Shown: positions 24,802-28,022 of the stretch, piece after piece | Position numbering within the stretch: position 1 is the stretch's first letter | How the letters are laid out: each line of letters begins with the position of its first letter | NCBI GenBank assembly: GCA_002440975.1 | Contig: DJWN01000093.1 | Coordinates: 1-28,022, forward strand | DNA: 28,022 nt | DNA from: Bacteroidales bacterium UBA6229 | GTDB taxonomy: Bacteria; Bacteroidota; Bacteroidia; Bacteroidales; F082 | Direction of reading: 5' to 3' | The notes under the pieces: generated by a model | What the model saw: the letters and a program-made list of their open reading frames with translations, nothing else | Database searches by the model: none | Told to the model about the DNA's origin: nothing | Translations under genes and position numbers: made by a program

Positions 24802-25689
24802 CAGCCCATCCCCCTACAAAAAGACGATTTGATCGCACTCTCGGCTCCGGCCAGAAAAATTTCGCCTGAGGAGTTACAATTTGCTATTCAGAAAATTGAA
24901 GAAGCCGGCTTTAGGATTAAGCTTGACGAGCGGCTTTTTGCAAGCGAAAATCAGTTTGCCGGAAATGACAGCATTCGTGCTGCCCTGCTGCAGGATTTGC
25001 TGGACGACCCGAAAGTAAAAGCGATACTTTTTGTGCGTGGTGGCTATGGCAGCCTGAGAATCATTGACCGGCTCGACTTCAGTGGCTTTGTAAAATCGCC
25101 CAAATGGCTGGTTGGATACAGCGATATTACGGTGATTCATGCCAAGGCGCAGCAGCTGGGTATTCAAAGCCTGCACGCCAGTATGCCCATCAATTTTGAA
25201 AACAATACCGATGAAAGCCTGCAATCGCTTTTTGATGCCCTTCAAAATCAAATGAAACCAATCTCTTTTGAGGCGCATCCGCTCAACAAAACCGGCGATG
25301 TGAAAGCAGAAATTGTAGGCGGAAACCTTTCAACATTGTATAGCTTGCTGGGTTCGGAGCTATTTCCTGAAACTAAAGGAAAAATCCTCTTTCTGGAAGA
25401 TCTGGATGAATACCTGTATCACATCGACCGGATGATACTGGCCTTCAAACGTGCTAGAAAATTAGATAATTTAGCTGGTTTGCTTATTGGCGGCATGACA
25501 GCCATGAATGATAACACTATTCCCTTCGGGAAAACAGCCGAAGAAATCATTGCCGAACATGTATCGGAATTTGATTATCCCGTCTGTTTTGGATTTCCTG
25601 CCGGGCATATCATTGATAATCGGGCAATTTGTCTTGGCGGTTCTTTGCACTTAAAAGTTGAAAGAAACCAAGCAATAGTATCAGCCTGA
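24796..25689 (+). CDS. ldcA: Muramoyltetrapeptide LD-carboxypeptidase
   Basis: This peptidase family S66 enzyme cuts the L,D bond to the terminal D-alanine of muropeptides during wall recycling. The 297-residue length is typical and there is no signal peptide, so it is cytoplasmic. The catalytic triad can be read: S109 in GYSDIT, E201 in LFLEDLDEYLYHIDRM and H271 in GFPAGHIIDN. The oxyanion region FVRGGYGSLRIIDRLDF precedes the serine. It is divergent from metG with an 89-base gap. No clear ldcA promoter was found, because the -7 region of metG occupies the space. A weak hairpin follows it at 25724-25752. Confidence 0.94.
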   Translation: MQQPIPLQKDDLIALSAPARKISPEELQFAIQKIEEAGFRIKLDERLFASENQFAGNDSIRAALLQDLLDDPKVKAILFVRGGYGSLRIIDRLDFSGFVKSPKWLVGYSDITVIHAKAQQLGIQSLHASMPINFENNTDESLQSLFDALQNQMKPISFEAHPLNKTGDVKAEIVGGNLSTLYSLLGSELFPETKGKILFLEDLDEYLYHIDRMILAFKRARKLDNLAGLLIGGMTAMNDNTIPFGKTAEEIIAEHVSEFDYPVCFGFPAGHIIDNRAICLGGSLHLKVERNQAIVSA

Positions 25690-25723
25690 AATTTAATCTA
25701 AAACAGCAAGTAAGCTCTTGTTA

Positions 25724-25752
25724 TTCAATTATTTTGATAAGGAAAAATTGAA
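25724..25752. terminator. Possible bidirectional terminator between ldcA and the gene at 25760
   Basis: TTCAATTATT (25724-25733) and AAAAATTGAA (25743-25752) pair in 9 of 10 positions around a 9-base loop, between convergent genes. The stem is AT-only apart from one pair, so it is weak. Confidence 0.3.
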
Positions 25753-25759
25753 CTGATGA

Positions 25760-26929
25760 TTAGGGTGTGAAATAATCGTATTCAAATCTTATTTCTTTAT
25801 TAATTCTGCCTTTATTGTCAATAACACGAATTGATCTTATGTTACCATTTGCGTTATAGTAAAAAAGAATTTCTTCTTTGTCAGTTAATGGATAATAAAC
25901 ATTGGGAGATTTTAAATGCTGAATTCTGGAAAGCTGTTTTTGAAGGTTTATATCAAATACAAATTCATGTTGATCTTTTTCCAGAAAGTTCATTTTTAAT
26001 CCTACGATATCCTTGCTTTTCCTGATATAATCCAGGTTGTAAATAATTCTATCCGAATGAAAAGTTTTATTAGTAAGCAGTTTGTCATCATCGTATTTCA
26101 TATTGATACTAAATAAATTTTTGCTTGGAAGCTTCTTGATTATCGAAGACAACAAATTATCAAGATTATAGGTAAAAATTGTACTGCTGATTACTATGTC
26201 GGTATTATTGACATCTAAAATAGAGGTCAAAATGTTGTTGGTGTATTCGTAAATATGCTTTGATATGAATTTTGACTTGCCATTAGCTTTTTGTTTATAG
26301 AAGCTTTTTAATTGTAATAGGTTTTCATTCGAAAAGCGCATTTCTGAAATATGAAAAACACCTTTTTTGGCATCATATTCCCTATTAATTCTCAGCGTAT
26401 CGCCATATCGTTCCATCTTTTGGTACGAAATCCCTTTTTTATCTGTTTTTATTACTTCCAATAGATCGTTATCAACAATTTTAAACAGTTTTTCATCTAA
26501 GTTTTTACCAGCAGCCTGTAATAAAAAAAGCGTGTCATCATTTCGATAAAACCGCAGACGATACAGAAGATTATCACTATCAATAAGCCTGACCTCTATG
26601 TGTTTATTATCCGATATTTCAGGAATAAAGTTTACGTCTAAAACCTCAAACAGCTCTTTATGCAGTGCGTTTTTTCTGTTTTTAAAGTCCAATTCAGCAT
26701 AATAATCTTCATCAACAAAAACCGGAATTTGGGTCACTTGAAAGGAACTAAAGAAATACCAGCCGGGAACAACAAAAAAAACAGGTACCGACGTGGTAAA
26801 ATCATTCAATATTTGATATACAAGCATATTTCGCACAAGCTCATTAGCAACTTGTTTATCAGTGTTTTGTGCTTTAGCTATTTGGCTGATAATTAATATC
26901 AACAGCAGGTAAATGAATTTGATTCTCAT
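25760..26929 (-). CDS. Secreted protein of unknown function
   Basis: I do not recognise a family. I start it at the ATG at 26929, giving 389 residues; the sixteen codons further upstream would place a charged stretch before the signal peptide. Residues 1-20 (RIKFIYLLLILIISQIAKA, then Q) form a clean signal peptide, so it is periplasmic or further out. A hydrophobic segment at about 45-70 (TSVPVFFVVPGWYFF) may be a hairpin or a buried strand. The rest repeats short beta-strand units of the kind Y-x-Y-x-N-N-x-L-x-S-I and Y-D-D-D-K-L-L, which loosely recall YD/RHS-like repeats. No T9SS tail is seen. The base composition is clearly more AT-rich than the neighbours, which may mean recent arrival. 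It stands alone. Confidence 0.7.
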   Translation of the reverse strand: MRIKFIYLLLILIISQIAKAQNTDKQVANELVRNMLVYQILNDFTTSVPVFFVVPGWYFFSSFQVTQIPVFVDEDYYAELDFKNRKNALHKELFEVLDVNFIPEISDNKHIEVRLIDSDNLLYRLRFYRNDDTLFLLQAAGKNLDEKLFKIVDNDLLEVIKTDKKGISYQKMERYGDTLRINREYDAKKGVFHISEMRFSNENLLQLKSFYKQKANGKSKFISKHIYEYTNNILTSILDVNNTDIVISSTIFTYNLDNLLSSIIKKLPSKNLFSINMKYDDDKLLTNKTFHSDRIIYNLDYIRKSKDIVGLKMNFLEKDQHEFVFDINLQKQLSRIQHLKSPNVYYPLTDKEEILFYYNANGNIRSIRVIDNKGRINKEIRFEYDYFTP

Positions 26930-26991
26930 GGTATTGGTTATACATTTTATTGATATTGTGGTATTAAGTCTTGCCAATTAAATATTACCTG

Positions 26992-27083
26992 AATTGACAA
27001 ACTCTGGCAAAATTCGAAAAAAACTTTAACAAATAAAAATTGTAGTTATCAGGAATTTGAATTCATACTTTATTTTGTCAATT
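26992..27083. repeat. Inverted repeat pair with AATTGACAAA arms
   Basis: AATTGACAAA (26992-27001) is repeated inverted as TTTGTCAATT (27074-27083). Less perfect similarity (ATnnTACC) lies outside each arm. The pair encloses 72 AT-rich bases between the unknown secreted gene and the broken FG-GAP gene. It might be a minimal insertion or paired regulatory sites. The rest of the gap 26930-27110 holds no gene. Confidence 0.35.
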
Positions 27084-27110
27084 CCTTTCGGTATTATGCA
27101 GTTGTCAACA

Positions 27111-28022
27111 TCACTTCAAAAGGATTTTTTTTATGAACGTATCAGTTGGTGTTGAAAACCGAAAAAGATACAATTTTGACTTCAATGGTAGGTTTAAAGT
27201 GTTGGTTCCGGATTCAAGCGGTAGATTTTCGGCAATGCAGTTCCCCTGGATACCAAAGATACTAAGTGACGTAGTGGACTGAGCCTTAATGATTACCATG
27301 CTTTGTTCAGCACTTTGCAGCACAGTAAATCCGGAAAGTTTTGCGGTATCAGGCTTGTTCCTGATTCCGACCGGATTTCTGTTGAGGTTAAACGAAAAAG
27401 GATGTGCCCAGATGAGGTCATCCTTACCATCATTATTAAGGTCGGCATTAGTCGCAACAATTGTACTTGCCGGCGTTCCGTTGCAGATCAGCCGTTTTTC
27501 GCTAAAATCACCAAATCCGTCATTTGCATACCACACTATTTCACCTTCTTGAAATAATACTGCAAGTATATCAAGGTGGCCATCTTCATTGATATCTGCG
27601 GTGGTAACGGCCTGGCATTGTAAGGTGTTTTCAACGGCTTCCGTATAGCTAAAAAATCCATTGCCATCATTGGCCTACCAGCTGATTTCGGAGTTTGGTT
27701 TCCGTCAATGATCAGATCCATGCTGTTGTTGCCATCCAAATCAGCTGTGTGTATCATAAAGCAGAACCCATTGTTTGCGATGGAATTGGATCGGGCAATA
27801 TCGTGGGTTGTAAAGAGGCCGTTGTCGTTCATATAAACCAATACCTGGCCGCTTCCAATGATAATATCTTTAAAGCCGTCGCCGTCAATATCAGCAATTG
27901 AAAATGCATAATATTCAAAGTCGTCATTTGGGGTTGTTATTTTATTGAAGTTGCCATTACCAAGATTGTAATACACTATGATATTGGTGTGATCCAGAAC
28001 GACAATATCGGGTTTGCCATCG
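27111..28022 (-). pseudogene. FG-GAP/VCBS-repeat secreted protein with T9SS tail, 3' part, decayed
   Basis: The gene enters from beyond base 28022 and ends at 27111. It consists of FG-GAP-type repeats, each with an acidic calcium loop: A-D-I-D-G-D-G-F-K-D-I, A-D-L-D-G-N-N-S-M-D-L, A-D-I-N-E-D-G-H-L-D-I and A-D-L-N-N-D-G-K-D-D-L. Such repeats fold into beta-propellers on the cell surface. A frameshift near 27690 and a TAG at 27675-27677 (W-stop-A-N-D-G where W-Y-A-N-D-G is expected) break it. After the stop the frame runs clean to the end and includes a C-terminal sorting-like tail (about 27330-27114: S-L-S-I-F-G-I-Q-G, L-P-L-K-S-K-L-Y-L-F-R-F, K-K-I-L-L-K). The tail lacks the usual P-N-P start, so the T9SS call is by the end of the domain. 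The N-terminal part lies outside the window. Confidence 0.8.

Noticed and set aside
1..28022. CRISPR array, prophage, toxin-antitoxin or defence island
   Set aside because: No regularly spaced repeats, phage structural genes, Cas or known defence domains were seen in any frame.

Overview
The window is a piece of a Bacteroidota chromosome, most likely a Bacteroidales/Marinilabiliales-like environmental lineage; the order is inference. The evidence is promoters of the TTG-N18-20-TAnnTTTG type, two proteins with type IX secretion (T9SS) C-terminal tails, near absence of Shine-Dalgarno sites, and typical Bacteroidota families (GbsR/MarR regulator, LolA-like protein with FtsX permeases, TolC plus adaptor, MetG with a fused tRNA-binding tail). 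Coding is dense. No complete mobile element, CRISPR array or rRNA was seen.

Layout. 1-600: tRNA-Leu(CAA), then a tiny GIY-YIG nuclease gene that ends in a second, displaced copy of the tRNA 3' half; that copy is interrupted by a 28-bp hairpin-forming insert. 805-2172: two-subunit 3-oxoacid CoA-transferase. 2176-5106: a graveyard holding an IS110-family remnant, the N-terminal stub of one FtsX-type permease, a second permease broken by a frameshift and a stop, and a LolA-like gene with several lesions. The GbsR/MarR regulator of this dead operon (5139-5612) is intact and lies between two near-identical palindromes. 5741-6583: MscS channel. 6812-14661: alpha-2-macroglobulin lipoprotein with its thioester motif, followed by penicillin-binding protein 1C, a known partnership for trapping proteases and repairing the wall. 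18369-14754 (minus strand): TolC, periplasmic adaptor and TsaB, with a hairpin and a second promoter between TolC and the adaptor and no pump subunit. 18481-18554: a dense nest of inverted repeats in the divergent promoter region. 18658-22178: T9SS-secreted M1 peptidase, AlkD-like DNA-alkylation repair protein and a small lipoprotein, closely spaced. 22181-25689: YraN, MetG and, divergently, an LD-carboxypeptidase. 25760-28022: an AT-rich gene for an unknown secreted protein, and the 3' part of a decayed FG-GAP/T9SS-tail gene running off the window.

Most of the window is housekeeping or envelope biology. The best candidate for something undescribed is the tRNA-Leu/GIY-YIG cassette at 116-558, which looks like a minimal tRNA-targeting selfish unit that restores its host tRNA. 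Next are the paired operators around a regulator whose target operon is dead, and the interleaved palindromes between TolC and the M1 peptidase. All family assignments come from reading motifs by eye; no database search was run.
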